Assembly (NCBI RefSeq): GCF_010501095.1
Contig: NZ_QVMP01000002.1
Location: 204,635-268,634, forward strand
Origin: Dysgonomonas sp. 520
GTDB lineage: Bacteria; Bacteroidota; Bacteroidia; Bacteroidales; Dysgonomonadaceae
Direction of reading: 5' to 3'
Length of the DNA stretch: 64,000 bases
Shown here one piece after another: positions 26,133-35,390 of the stretch. The first letter of the stretch is position 1. The number at the start of each line of letters is the position of its first letter. Both the position numbers and the translations under genes were made by a program. The notes beneath the pieces are model-generated. The model was given only the letters and a program-made list of their open reading frames with translations, did not search any database and had not been told where the DNA came from.

Positions 26133-27152
26133 TTAGCCCAGAACAGTTACCCAGCCATGCGGATCCGGTTCGTCTCCGTTTTGGATGGCACGTAATTTCT
26201 CGTACAGTTTTGTGCTGACCGGACCTGCTTTGCCATCTTTGGAGAAAACGTATGATTTGTTTTCTTCCACATCGTCAATTCTTTCAACCGGACTTATAAC
26301 TGCTGCTGTTCCGCAAATGCCTGCCTCTTCAAATGTTGCCAGTTCGTCTTCCGGAACAGGCCTTTTTTCTACCCCGATGCCTAAGTCTTTGCACAACTGC
26401 ATCAAACTCATATTGGTGATAGATGGTAGTATGGATGACGAATCGGGTGTTATGTATGTATTATTTTTTATACCGAAGAAGTTGGCAGGTCCGCCTTCGT
26501 CGATATATTTCTTTTCTTTAGGATCGAGGTATAACACTGCCGAGTATCCCATTTCGTGGGCTTTGTTTCCTGCCACAAGGCTGGCAGCATAGTTTCCGCC
26601 TATTTTGTATGTTCCTGTGCCATGTGGTGCGGCACGGTCGTAGCTTCTTAGTATAACCAATGGTGTAGGTTTGAACCCTTCTTTGAAGTATGGCCCTACG
26701 GGAGTAACAAAGATCAGGAATGTGTATTCCGCCGCAGGTTTTACTCCTACCTGTGCGCTTGTTCCTATCAGCAGAGGGCGTATGTATAGCGATGCCCCGC
26801 TACCGTAAGGGGGAACAAAGCGTTCGTTCATTTTCACTGCTTTCACCACAGCTTCTTCAAATATTTCGACCGGGAGTTCCTGCATCAATATTCCACGGCA
26901 CGACGATTGCATTCTCAAGGCGTTTTCCCTCATCCTGAAAATGCGGATTTTTCCGTCTTTTCCCGTAAATGCTTTTAAACCTTCAAATGCTTCCTGTCCG
27001 TAGTGAAGACAAGTTGCAGCCATGTGGATATTGAGAGTTTCATCAGATGTTGCTTCCAACTCACTCCATTTTCCATCTTTGTAGTGTGTTCTGATGTTGT
27101 AATCGGTTTTTATATAACCGAATGCTAAATTTCCCCAGTCTATTGTACTCAT
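26133..27152 (-). CDS. ilvE: Branched-chain amino acid aminotransferase
   Basis: This PLP enzyme makes the last step of Val, Leu and Ile synthesis. The 339-residue length and sequence follow the BCAT type II (eukaryote-like) group: LHYGQEAFEGLKAF, RPLLIGTSAQVGV, the PLP lysine in GTYKIGGNYAAS, and the cofactor-binding FEEAGICGTAAVISPV. The ATG at 27152 gives MSTIDWGNLAFGY. A perfect -7 box lies at 27196-27203 on the minus strand. It is divergent from dnaG. Confidence 0.96.
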   Translation of the reverse strand: MSTIDWGNLAFGYIKTDYNIRTHYKDGKWSELEATSDETLNIHMAATCLHYGQEAFEGLKAFTGKDGKIRIFRMRENALRMQSSCRGILMQELPVEIFEEAVVKAVKMNERFVPPYGSGASLYIRPLLIGTSAQVGVKPAAEYTFLIFVTPVGPYFKEGFKPTPLVILRSYDRAAPHGTGTYKIGGNYAASLVAGNKAHEMGYSAVLYLDPKEKKYIDEGGPANFFGIKNNTYITPDSSSILPSITNMSLMQLCKDLGIGVEKRPVPEDELATFEEAGICGTAAVISPVERIDDVEENKSYVFSKDGKAGPVSTKLYEKLRAIQNGDEPDPHGWVTVLG

Positions 27153-27327
27153 ACTCGAAATAGCTTATTTGTTTGACGAAGTGTTTACTAACTTGCAAAA
27201 ATACAATTAAAAATGATTAATCTTTTCGTCTGTTGCAATTATTTATGCTTAAATATTAAGATTTGTCAGAAAAGTTTTTTTTTGATACTTATTTGCTAAC
27301 TTCGTAGGTTCATTTGTTTCATAAAAA

Positions 27328-29370
27328 ATGATAGACCAACTTACCATAGACCGGATAATTGACACAGCGCATATAGAAGATGTTGTGTCTCAATTCGTCA
27401 ACCTTAAAAAAAAGGGGGTGAATCTGGTAGGTTTGTGTCCTTTCCATTCGGATAAAACACCTTCGTTTTATGTGTCTCCGGCAAAAAATATCTGCAAATG
27501 CTTTGCTTGCGGCGAGGGCGGGAGCGCAGTTCACTTCATAATGAAACATGAGCAGCTTTCGTACTTCGATGCTTTACGTTGGCTGGCGAAGAAATATAAT
27601 ATTGAGATTCAGGAACGTGAACTGACCGACGAACAGAAAGAAGCTCAAAACGAACGCGAAAGCCTTTTTATCCTGAATGATTTTGCCCGCAACTATTTTG
27701 TTACTACTCTTCACGAGCATATCGAGGGAAAATCAGTTGGGTTGAGTTATTTCCGTGAGAGGGGATTCAGGGAAGATATTGTTAAAAAATTTCAACTGGG
27801 ATATAGCCTTGAGCAGAGGGATGCTTTCACTCAGGAAGCTCTGCGAAACGGATACAAGAAAGAGTATCTTGTGAAAACGGGACTTACCATAGAGGGTGAA
27901 AATTATCAGGTCGACCGTTTTCGTGGGCGTGTTATGTTTCCCGTTCATACGCTTTCGGGCAAAGTGGTGGCATTTGGGGGGCGTATCCTGAAAAAAGCAG
28001 AAAACACAGGTAAATATGTCAATTCGCCTGAAAGCGAAATATATCACAAAAGTGACCAGCTTTATGGCTTGTATTTCGCAAAACAGGCTATAACCCGTGC
28101 CGACAGGTGCTTTCTTGTTGAAGGCTATACGGATGTCATTTCCATGCATCAGGCGGGCATAGAAAATGTTGTTTCATCTTCGGGAACAGCTCTTACTCAT
28201 GGGCAAATCCGATTAATTCACCGGTTCACAACTAATATCACCGTGATATATGATGGTGATGCCGCCGGAATAAAAGCTGCTTTGAGAGGAATTGATTTGC
28301 TTTTGGAGCAAGGCCTGAATATAAAGGTAGTTCTTTTGCCTGATGGTGAAGACCCCGACTCGTTTGCCCGGAAACAAAATGCAGAGTCGTTTAATACATA
28401 TATAAAAGAGCATGAGGTAGATTTTATCCGTTTCAAAACGCAACTGCTTTTGAATGAAGCCGGAAATGACCCTATAAAACGGGCTGCCCTTATCAGCGAT
28501 ATTGTAAACAGCATTTCAATTATTCCCGATAGTATTATCCGTTCGGTATATACCAGAGATTGCAGCCTTCTGCTGGGAGTAGATGAAAGGGTACTTGTGC
28601 AGGAAACTAATAAAAGGCGCTTGTCGGTTCTCGAAAAGGAATCGCAGAAATCTCCGGTGCAAGTGCAAAATACGGTTCAGGCGCAAGCGGTTTCGCCAGC
28701 TAATCCCGATTTTTTGCCGAAAAATAACGTAACAGCTCTCGACAAATACGAGTTGGCGATATTGTATTATGTGGTAAGGTATGGTACCGCCAGATTGTTC
28801 TATCAGGAGCCGGAGAAGGAAGAAAATTCAAAAGTTCAGAATAGTGAAAATGCGGCGGAGGCTCAGGAGCAGGAGGAGCAAGACGAAACAACTGTGGTGG
28901 AGTATGTAAAATTTGATCTTGAACGTGATGGTTTATGGTTGAATAATCCGCTTTACAAGCAAATATTAGACGAGGCAATAGAGCATCATTACGATGAGGG
29001 ATTCAATCCGGGTCGTTATTTTCTTGCTCATCCTCAACAAGAAATAAGTCTGTTGACAGCCAGATTGTTGGAAGATAAATATGAGATAAGTAAAGTACAC
29101 ATTAAGCAATTTGGCGAAAATATAAAATTCGAAGACACTCCTTTGTCCGAATCGAAACATCTGGCTACGGCTGTTCCTCGTGTGCTTACCGAATTGAAAA
29201 ACGCTCTCATCACGGAACGCATAAAGACCATAAAAAAAGATATGACCCAGATGCAGAAAGAGGGTGATTTTGATGCTGCTATCGCCCTGATGCAACAGAT
29301 AAAACAGTTGGAGGATATAAAAAAGGCTCTGGCTAAAGCTCTGGGTGAGCGAATTATCTTGAAATGGTGA
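27328..29370 (+). CDS. dnaG: DNA primase
   Basis: DnaG makes the RNA primers for replication. The 680 residues include the N-terminal zinc ribbon (Cys37, His40, Cys58, Cys61: CPFH...CKCFACG), the catalytic core with the TOPRIM motifs VEGYTDVI and YDGDAAGIKA plus DGEDPD, and a C-terminal helicase-interaction domain. Between core and C-terminal domain is a low-complexity linker rich in Gln and Glu (about residues 440-530), so the protein is longer than E. coli DnaG (581). The start ATG gives MIDQLTIDRIIDTAHIED, the typical N-terminus. The gene stands alone upstream of pbpC. Confidence 0.97.
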   Translation: MIDQLTIDRIIDTAHIEDVVSQFVNLKKKGVNLVGLCPFHSDKTPSFYVSPAKNICKCFACGEGGSAVHFIMKHEQLSYFDALRWLAKKYNIEIQERELTDEQKEAQNERESLFILNDFARNYFVTTLHEHIEGKSVGLSYFRERGFREDIVKKFQLGYSLEQRDAFTQEALRNGYKKEYLVKTGLTIEGENYQVDRFRGRVMFPVHTLSGKVVAFGGRILKKAENTGKYVNSPESEIYHKSDQLYGLYFAKQAITRADRCFLVEGYTDVISMHQAGIENVVSSSGTALTHGQIRLIHRFTTNITVIYDGDAAGIKAALRGIDLLLEQGLNIKVVLLPDGEDPDSFARKQNAESFNTYIKEHEVDFIRFKTQLLLNEAGNDPIKRAALISDIVNSISIIPDSIIRSVYTRDCSLLLGVDERVLVQETNKRRLSVLEKESQKSPVQVQNTVQAQAVSPANPDFLPKNNVTALDKYELAILYYVVRYGTARLFYQEPEKEENSKVQNSENAAEAQEQEEQDETTVVEYVKFDLERDGLWLNNPLYKQILDEAIEHHYDEGFNPGRYFLAHPQQEISLLTARLLEDKYEISKVHIKQFGENIKFEDTPLSESKHLATAVPRVLTELKNALITERIKTIKKDMTQMQKEGDFDAAIALMQQIKQLEDIKKALAKALGERIILKW

Positions 29371-29392
29371 TTTAATTTCGACGTTTTCTCCA

Positions 29393-29460
29393 AAAGAGAG
29401 GGAATTGAGCCTCTCCTCCTTTAGAGGGAGGATGAAAGAGGGTGCGTTTTGTAGGGAGGT
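29393..29460. repeat. Intergenic repeat units between dnaG and pbpC
   Basis: The gap holds AAAAGAGAGGGAATTGAGCC followed by a CTCCTCCTTTAGAGGGAGGA hairpin and GGGTGCGTTTTGTAGGGA, all of which recur at 13313-13370 and elsewhere. It matters for start choice: the pbpC frame is open through this repeat, but that part is not coding. Confidence 0.7.
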
Positions 29461-29528
29461 GCGTAAAATATTTCGTCGCATATAAAGCGAAAAAGCTATC
29501 TTTGCGTATAGTTGATCGGGTCTTTTTG

Positions 29529-31961
29529 ATGGCAAAAAAGCAAATAAGAGAATACATAAGAAGAATTTACACATCCCTCATTTCTTGTTTAAAGAAAATC
29601 GGGGTTACGTATAAATCGGCAAAATTGAGGTATAGAATTGCTATCCCTGTTTTGTTCGCTTTGTTGCTGTGGTATGTTTTCTGTTTGCCCCGTCCCCTTT
29701 TCAACGTAGCTTATTGCACAGTGGTTACAGACCGCAATGGAGAACTTTTGGGAGCACGCATTGCAGCCGACGAACAATGGCGGTTTCCTCCTCCCGATTC
29801 CATTCCGGAGAAATATAAAATCTGCCTTGTCGAATTTGAAGACCAGCACTTCTACCGTCATTGGGGCGTAAACCCTCTGTCGATAGGTCGGGCAGCAAAA
29901 CAGAATATCGAAAGGCGGAAGATTTTTAGCGGAGCCAGCACTATAACCATGCAGGCAATCAGAATGTCTCGTGGCGAGAAGCGCACCTTTGGCGAGAAAT
30001 TCATCGAAATGATTTTGGCCACACGGCTCGAATTTTCATATTCTAAAGATGAGATACTCAACCTCTATGCCTCTCATGCTCCCATGGGTGGTAATGTGGT
30101 GGGCATCAGTGCGGCTGCATGGCGTTATTTTGGTCACGATGTTTCGCAATTGTCGTGGGCCGAAGCTGCCACATTGGCCGTATTGCCCAATTCGCCCTCG
30201 ATAATGCACTTTGGAAGGAACAGAGATCAATTGCTGAACAAGAGAAACCGTTTGCTGGAAAGATTGCAAAACAAAGGAATCATCGATAAAACCGATTACG
30301 AACTGGCTCTGTCCGAACCTTTGCCCTTTCAGCCTCACACCCTGCCCCAAGTGGCTCCTCACCTTGTGACAAGAATATACCTCGACAGACCCGGCAAAGA
30401 GACACAATCTACTATAAGCAAGCATTACCAAAGCCAAACGGAAACGATACTGAACCGATGGAATGCCGAATTTGCACAAAACGGTGTGAATAATATTGCT
30501 GCCATGGTCATTGATATAGAGAAGAACGAAGTTGTGGCATATTGTGGCAATGTGGATTTCGAAAACTCGGCTTACGGCAATCAGGTGGATATAATAAAAG
30601 CCTCCCGCAGTACGGGCAGCATACTGAAACCGTTGCTGTATTGTGCTATGTTGCAAGACGGCATGCTTCTACCGCATCAGCTACAACCCGATATACCAAT
30701 CAGCTACAACGGGTTTGCACCCAAAAACTTCAGTCTGTTGTACGATGGAGCCGTGCCTGCGTCGGAGGCTCTGGCCAGATCGCTCAATATCCCGTTTGTG
30801 GTGATGCTGAGAAAGTATACTGTGGCCAAATTCTACAACCTGTTGAAAGAAGCCGGCATGACCTCGCTCAACAGATCTGCCGAAACCTACGGACTTTCGT
30901 TGATACTGGGCGGCGCAGAAGGAAAGCTATGGGATATTACCCGTATATACACCGGAATGGCGCAGTCGCTGAAAGATTTTAATAAATATCAACGCTATGT
31001 GAAACGCCCACCGGTCACTTATATTCTGGATGAAAAGGACGAGGATGAAGATGCGGAAGTAGAATTAAATTTTACAGATAAAGCCATTTTTTCGGCAGGA
31101 GCAGTATGGCATACATTCGAAGCGTTGACCAACGTAAACCGCCCCGAAGAGATAGACTGGCGGTCGATTCCATCGATACAGAAAATCGCATGGAAAACAG
31201 GCACAAGTTTCGGTTACCGCGATGGATGGGCTGTTGGACTAAACAGTAGATACGTGGTGGGCGTTTGGGTTGGAAATGCCGATGGCGAAGGTCGCCCCGG
31301 ACTGACAGGTGCACGCACCGCCGGAATGGTTTTGTTCGATATATTCAATGTGTTGCCTTCGGCACAATGGTATGCTGCACCACAAAGCGATATGAAAAAA
31401 GTGGAAATATGCCCTGAAAGCGGATGTCTGAAAGGCATGGATTGCCCTGAAAGCGAAACAGACACCATCTATATTCCGAAAAATGGAACAGACGGAGCAG
31501 TTTGCTCTTACCACAAAATAGTGCATCTATCGGAAGACCTGAATTATCGTGTGTTTGAAGATTGCGCGGGCAGCAGAGGAATTATCCGTAAATCGTGGTT
31601 CATTTTGCCTCCTTCGTGGGAGTGGTATTACAAACAACAGCATCCATCATATAAGGTTTTACCGCCCTATTCACCCGAATGTTTGGGAAATAACTTCACA
31701 AAGCAGATGGATTTCATCTATCCATTCCCTAATGCCGTATTGAGCCTGCCAAAACAGATAGACGGATCGGTTGGTCGAGTAGTGTTTGAATTAGCCGTAA
31801 GAACGCCTGACATCAAGATATTCTGGCACTTAGATGATGTTTTCATCGGCGAAACACACGATTTTCATAAGTTGGAATATTCCCCTTCCATCGGGGAGCA
31901 TAAATTGACTGTTGTGGATGAAAACGGCTATTCTATATCAACTTTATTCCGAATAAAGTGA
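29529..31961 (+). CDS. pbpC: Penicillin-binding protein 1C
   Basis: PBP1C is a bifunctional peptidoglycan synthase. I start at the ATG 29529 (MAKKQIREYIRR), since the frame upstream runs through an intergenic repeat. After a membrane anchor (about residues 32-48) comes the glycosyltransferase GT51 domain (EDQHFYRHWGVNP with the catalytic Glu, SGASTITMQ, AWRYFGHDVS), then a transpeptidase domain with SILK as SxxK and KTGTSFGYRDGWAVG as KTG block, and the PBP1C-specific C-terminal domain. The length, about 810 residues, is usual. The transpeptidase KTG is intact, so activity is expected. It is convergent with ugd, 60 bp away. Confidence 0.94.
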   Translation: MAKKQIREYIRRIYTSLISCLKKIGVTYKSAKLRYRIAIPVLFALLLWYVFCLPRPLFNVAYCTVVTDRNGELLGARIAADEQWRFPPPDSIPEKYKICLVEFEDQHFYRHWGVNPLSIGRAAKQNIERRKIFSGASTITMQAIRMSRGEKRTFGEKFIEMILATRLEFSYSKDEILNLYASHAPMGGNVVGISAAAWRYFGHDVSQLSWAEAATLAVLPNSPSIMHFGRNRDQLLNKRNRLLERLQNKGIIDKTDYELALSEPLPFQPHTLPQVAPHLVTRIYLDRPGKETQSTISKHYQSQTETILNRWNAEFAQNGVNNIAAMVIDIEKNEVVAYCGNVDFENSAYGNQVDIIKASRSTGSILKPLLYCAMLQDGMLLPHQLQPDIPISYNGFAPKNFSLLYDGAVPASEALARSLNIPFVVMLRKYTVAKFYNLLKEAGMTSLNRSAETYGLSLILGGAEGKLWDITRIYTGMAQSLKDFNKYQRYVKRPPVTYILDEKDEDEDAEVELNFTDKAIFSAGAVWHTFEALTNVNRPEEIDWRSIPSIQKIAWKTGTSFGYRDGWAVGLNSRYVVGVWVGNADGEGRPGLTGARTAGMVLFDIFNVLPSAQWYAAPQSDMKKVEICPESGCLKGMDCPESETDTIYIPKNGTDGAVCSYHKIVHLSEDLNYRVFEDCAGSRGIIRKSWFILPPSWEWYYKQQHPSYKVLPPYSPECLGNNFTKQMDFIYPFPNAVLSLPKQIDGSVGRVVFELAVRTPDIKIFWHLDDVFIGETHDFHKLEYSPSIGEHKLTVVDENGYSISTLFRIK

Positions 31962-32021
31962 ATTTTTCGCCCTTTTTGCGGAAGAAAAGCAGAGTGTTTT
32001 TCTGATACTGCCTGCTATCCC

Positions 32022-33341
32022 CTACCCACCTATGTAGTGATAGGAAAATCCGGCATCTTCCAAATCGGATTTATTATAAATATTCCGTCCGTCGAATATC
32101 ACAGGTTCTTTCATCAGTTTTTTTATAGCCGACCACGACGGCATACGGAACTCGTTCCATTCGGTCAGCAGAATGATGGCATCGGCATCTTCCGTAGTGT
32201 CATAAATGTCTTTAGAATATATTATTTTGTCTCCCAAGCGACGTTTAGCCTCATCCATGGCAACAGGGTCGTAGGCTTTCACCACTACCCCCGATTCGAG
32301 CAGTTCTTTTATCATCACCAACGATGGTGCTTCACGCATGTCGTCTGTTTTAGGCTTAAAGGATAAACCCCAAAGCGCAACCGTTTTTCCTTTCAGGTCT
32401 CCGTTGTAATAATTATACAGCTTTTCGAATAGGATTTTCTTTTGTTTTTCGTTCACCTCTTCAACAGCCTTCAATACCTGCATATCATACCCCTTCTGTT
32501 TTGCGGTGTTTATCAGGGCTTTCACGTCTTTCGGGAAACAACTGCCCCCATACCCGCAACCCGCATAAAGAAACTTTTTCCCGATGCGAACATCTGCCCC
32601 GATTCCTGCCCTCACCATATTGATGTCAGCACCCACCAGTTCGCACAGGTTTGCAACATCATTCATGAAACTTATGCGTGTGGCCAACATTGCGTTTGCC
32701 GCATATTTTATCATTTCGGCAGAAGGTATGTCTGTATATATTATCCGGTAATTGTTTATGGTGAAAGGCTTGTACAACCTGTCCATAATTTCTTTCGCCC
32801 GTTCCGATTCAACCCCCACAACAACTCTGTCGGGGCGCATGAAATCGTCTACAGCCGTGCCTTCCTTCAAAAATTCGGGATTGGATGCGATATCGAAAGC
32901 CAAATCACCCATATTTCTTTTATCCAGTTCGTCCTGAATGGCTTGTTTCACCAATTTGGCAGTACCAACCGGAACTGTGCTCTTGGTTACCACAAGGATA
33001 TATTTATTCAGATTTCGTCCTATTGTGCGGGCAACTTCCAATACGTAACTCAAATCGGCGCTCCCGTCTTCATCGGGAGGTGTTCCTACTGCACTGAAAA
33101 CCACATCCACTTCGTTAAGCACTTCGCTCAAACTGATAGAGAATTTTAACCGGCCTGCCTGATAGTTCCTGACAACCATCTCTTCCAATCCGGCTTCATA
33201 AATGGGGATGATACCTTTTTTCAGATTTTCTATTTTGTCACGGTCTATGTCGATACAGTATACATCTGTTCCCATTTCGGAAAAACATGTACCTGTAACA
33301 AGACCTACATACCCGGTTCCTACAATAGCTATTTTCATCAA
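32022..33341 (-). CDS. ugd: UDP-glucose 6-dehydrogenase
   Basis: This enzyme oxidises UDP-glucose to UDP-glucuronate, a precursor for surface polysaccharides. The 439 residues show the NAD Rossmann motif GTGYVGLVTG at the N-terminus, SNPEFLKEGTAV, and the active-site Cys in YGGSCFPKD near residue 260. The C-terminal domain contains LWGLSFKPKTDDMREAPS, a UDP-binding landmark. It stands alone on the minus strand: the next gene upstream ends 68 bp away. A link to the Wza/Wzc export genes about 9 kb off is plausible but only inferred. Confidence 0.96.
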   Translation of the reverse strand: MMKIAIVGTGYVGLVTGTCFSEMGTDVYCIDIDRDKIENLKKGIIPIYEAGLEEMVVRNYQAGRLKFSISLSEVLNEVDVVFSAVGTPPDEDGSADLSYVLEVARTIGRNLNKYILVVTKSTVPVGTAKLVKQAIQDELDKRNMGDLAFDIASNPEFLKEGTAVDDFMRPDRVVVGVESERAKEIMDRLYKPFTINNYRIIYTDIPSAEMIKYAANAMLATRISFMNDVANLCELVGADINMVRAGIGADVRIGKKFLYAGCGYGGSCFPKDVKALINTAKQKGYDMQVLKAVEEVNEKQKKILFEKLYNYYNGDLKGKTVALWGLSFKPKTDDMREAPSLVMIKELLESGVVVKAYDPVAMDEAKRRLGDKIIYSKDIYDTTEDADAIILLTEWNEFRMPSWSAIKKLMKEPVIFDGRNIYNKSDLEDAGFSYHYIGG

Positions 33342-33409
33342 TAAAAATCATTTATTAGATACAAACATTTCTCCGCATTCCTATTCTGTTTTTTTCCTGC
33401 TCCAACCGG

Positions 33410-33988
33410 CTAATCTATCAAGGCAGAAAGTTTCTCATATATTTTGAGGCATGCCCATGCGTCTATGGCGGCATACATTTTCTGGGCATCAGACAGTTCG
33501 TCTTGCTCCCAGTTGGAAAGGCGTTGCGATTTCGATATCTTTTTGCCATAAAGTATGGCATATATGCGTTGTAATCCGGCTTCGGCTATTCCGAATTTTG
33601 TTACATAAGATTGCAGTTCGATGAAACCTTCCGGTTTAAATTCTTTTTCACGTTTCCTGATCGCTGAAAAATCATCTTTGAGCGATAACCCTATTTTCTT
33701 TATCGCAGGGTTTGCCAGCAAATTGATAAGGCAATCGGGAAACCCCATCTTGTTGAGGCGGAACAGGAAACAAGTGTCGTCTGTTGCCAGTTGCAGCAAT
33801 GCAACCTGATACGACTTTCCCTTATGAAATGCGGGACGTGTTTCGGAATCGAACCCGATGTTGGAAAACGAGGATAGATAGGCTATCGCTTTCTCGGCTT
33901 CTTTTTCGGTGGAGACGACAATTATCCTCCCCTCAAAAACTTCCAGAGGCAGGGCGGCAACTTGTTCTTTTGATATCTTATCTACCAC
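33410..33988 (-). CDS. DnaQ-like 3'-5' exonuclease (RNase D-type fold)
   Basis: The 192-residue product is a DEDD exonuclease: motif I IGFDSETRP, motif II near LSLKDDFSA, and motif III MYAAIDAWACLKIY with Tyr as the extra residue (DEDDy). There is no HRDC domain, so it is a stand-alone domain, like the short 3'-5' exonucleases often found in Bacteroidota. Substrate (DNA or RNA) cannot be told from sequence. Its start overlaps the stop of the DUF5063 gene by 7 bp, so the two form an operon. Confidence 0.88.
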   Translation of the reverse strand: MVDKISKEQVAALPLEVFEGRIIVVSTEKEAEKAIAYLSSFSNIGFDSETRPAFHKGKSYQVALLQLATDDTCFLFRLNKMGFPDCLINLLANPAIKKIGLSLKDDFSAIRKREKEFKPEGFIELQSYVTKFGIAEAGLQRIYAILYGKKISKSQRLSNWEQDELSDAQKMYAAIDAWACLKIYEKLSALID

Positions 33989-34563
33989 AGTTCGTCTTCA
34001 TTTTCCGAATATAATTCGCTGTCCGCATCATCGTCTCCGGTATATGGTTTATACTTCAGAGCATGGAGCGCACGCAAAACATTCACCAATTTTTGACCCC
34101 AATATTCCTTAAAATTTTCGGTACAAATATACAGTGCGTCGTTCATATTCTCGGTTATTCCTCTTTCATATACTGTCAGGAAATTTTTCAAGTCCTGATA
34201 TATATCGGTCAAATCTTCCGAGATACTGGCCCCGATCGGGGTATCACTGTATTTCATATCCTGAAGAAAGACCTCAAGATATGCGTCATCTTTTCCGTAT
34301 AATGCAAAAAGGCGGGAAAATATGTTGTTGTAAATATCCTCCGTCACGGTTATTTCTATGTCCTCTTCATCCAAAGATTCTGTTTCGGGCAGAAGCGAGG
34401 CTTTCAGATAAAGCAGGGGAAGCAACTTCGTAAACTGGTCTGTTGTGATTGAAGCATCTTTTTCTTCAAAAACTTCCAGATATTCGCAATATTGCAGTGC
34501 CACAACGACAAATTCCACAACATTTTTGGAAAAAACCGTATTTTTTATTTCAGATTCCATCAT
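33982..34563 (-). CDS. DUF5063 family protein
   Basis: The 193-residue acidic, helical cytoplasmic protein matches the DUF5063 pattern as I remember it: EFVVVALQYCEYLEV near the start, LPLLYLKASLLPE in the middle, and NFKEYWGQKLVNVLRALH near the end, followed by an acidic tail (DDDADSELYSENEDELW). Function is not known. In this group of bacteria it is often found next to a 3'-5' exonuclease gene, as here, where the genes overlap by 7 bp. A -7 box (TAAATTTG on the minus strand, 34582-34589) precedes the start. Confidence 0.8.
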   Translation of the reverse strand: MMESEIKNTVFSKNVVEFVVVALQYCEYLEVFEEKDASITTDQFTKLLPLLYLKASLLPETESLDEEDIEITVTEDIYNNIFSRLFALYGKDDAYLEVFLQDMKYSDTPIGASISEDLTDIYQDLKNFLTVYERGITENMNDALYICTENFKEYWGQKLVNVLRALHALKYKPYTGDDDADSELYSENEDELW

Positions 34564-34613
34564 AAATCATTCAAAAGATGACAAATTTAAGAGAAAAAAA
34601 CAGAAACTTCTGC

Positions 34614-35309
34614 CTATTCCCTACTATTTCCTACTATCTGCCGCAATTCTTTAACACCCTCGGATGCTCCTTTTCGGATAAAGTGCACTCCTTGTACGTT
34701 TGTCCTTACTTCCTGAGGGTCTATCAGGTAGATAGGGGTTCCCTCCTTGACATAATTTATCAGTCCTGCTGCCGGATACACATTCAGCGATGTGCCGATG
34801 ATAACCAGAATATCAGCTTTTTGCACAATATTCATAGCCTCTTCAATGGCAGGGACAGCTTCGCCAAACCATACAATATGGGGTCTGAGCTGGGCGCCGT
34901 CTTCGCCTTTGTCGCCTATGTGAATGTCAGGGTTGTCTTCCGTGAGGGTATATATCAAATCGGGATTGTTCACGGAGCGAACTTTTACCAGTTCTCCGTG
35001 CAGATGAAGTACGTTTGTGCTGCCGGCTTTTTCGTGAAGATTATCCACATTTTGGGTTATCACATGCACGTTGAAGTCGGTTTCCATAGCAGCCAACCCC
35101 GTGTGTCCAAGATTTGGTTTTGCACCAAAAGACTCGCGGCGACGCTTGTTATAGAAATCCAATACAAGTTCGGGATTTTTTCTGAAACCTTCGGGCGTAG
35201 CCACATCTTCCACATTGTATTGATCCCACAATCCGCCCGAATCGCGGAATGTTGATATGCCGCTTTCTGCGCTCATGCCTGCGCCTGTCAAAACTACGAT
35301 TGTCTTCAT
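34614..35309 (-). CDS. cobB: Sirtuin NAD-dependent protein deacylase
   Basis: Sirtuins remove acyl groups from lysines using NAD. The 231 residues contain GAGMSAESGIS (9-19), TQNVDNLHEKAG, the catalytic His104 in LHLHGE and the NAD-binding GTSLNV. Y53 and R56 (FYNKR) match the Tyr-x-x-Arg pair that lets SIRT5 and E. coli CobB take succinyl-lysine. Unusually, the protein has no cysteine at all, so the four zinc ligands of the small domain are missing; the stretch RSVNNPDLIYTLTEDNPDIH takes their place. The gene is a single unit: 51 bp separate it from the DUF5063 gene and 81 bp from the FKBP gene. Confidence 0.92.
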   Translation of the reverse strand: MKTIVVLTGAGMSAESGISTFRDSGGLWDQYNVEDVATPEGFRKNPELVLDFYNKRRRESFGAKPNLGHTGLAAMETDFNVHVITQNVDNLHEKAGSTNVLHLHGELVKVRSVNNPDLIYTLTEDNPDIHIGDKGEDGAQLRPHIVWFGEAVPAIEEAMNIVQKADILVIIGTSLNVYPAAGLINYVKEGTPIYLIDPQEVRTNVQGVHFIRKGASEGVKELRQIVGNSRE

Positions 35310-35390
35310 ATCCTGATAAGTTAAATTCTATGTGTTACACACAAAATTAACAAAACAAATACATGAAGACAAATTATCGAATAATAGTTA

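Noticed and set aside
29442..29528. N-terminal extension of pbpC from a GTG at 29442
   Set aside because: The extension lies in the intergenic repeat seen elsewhere in the window, and the ATG at 29529 gives a normal PBP1C N-terminus.
32442..33149. A 235-codon open frame on the plus strand inside ugd
   Set aside because: Antisense to ugd, which has all its conserved blocks; rich in His, Cys and Phe as expected from a shadow frame.
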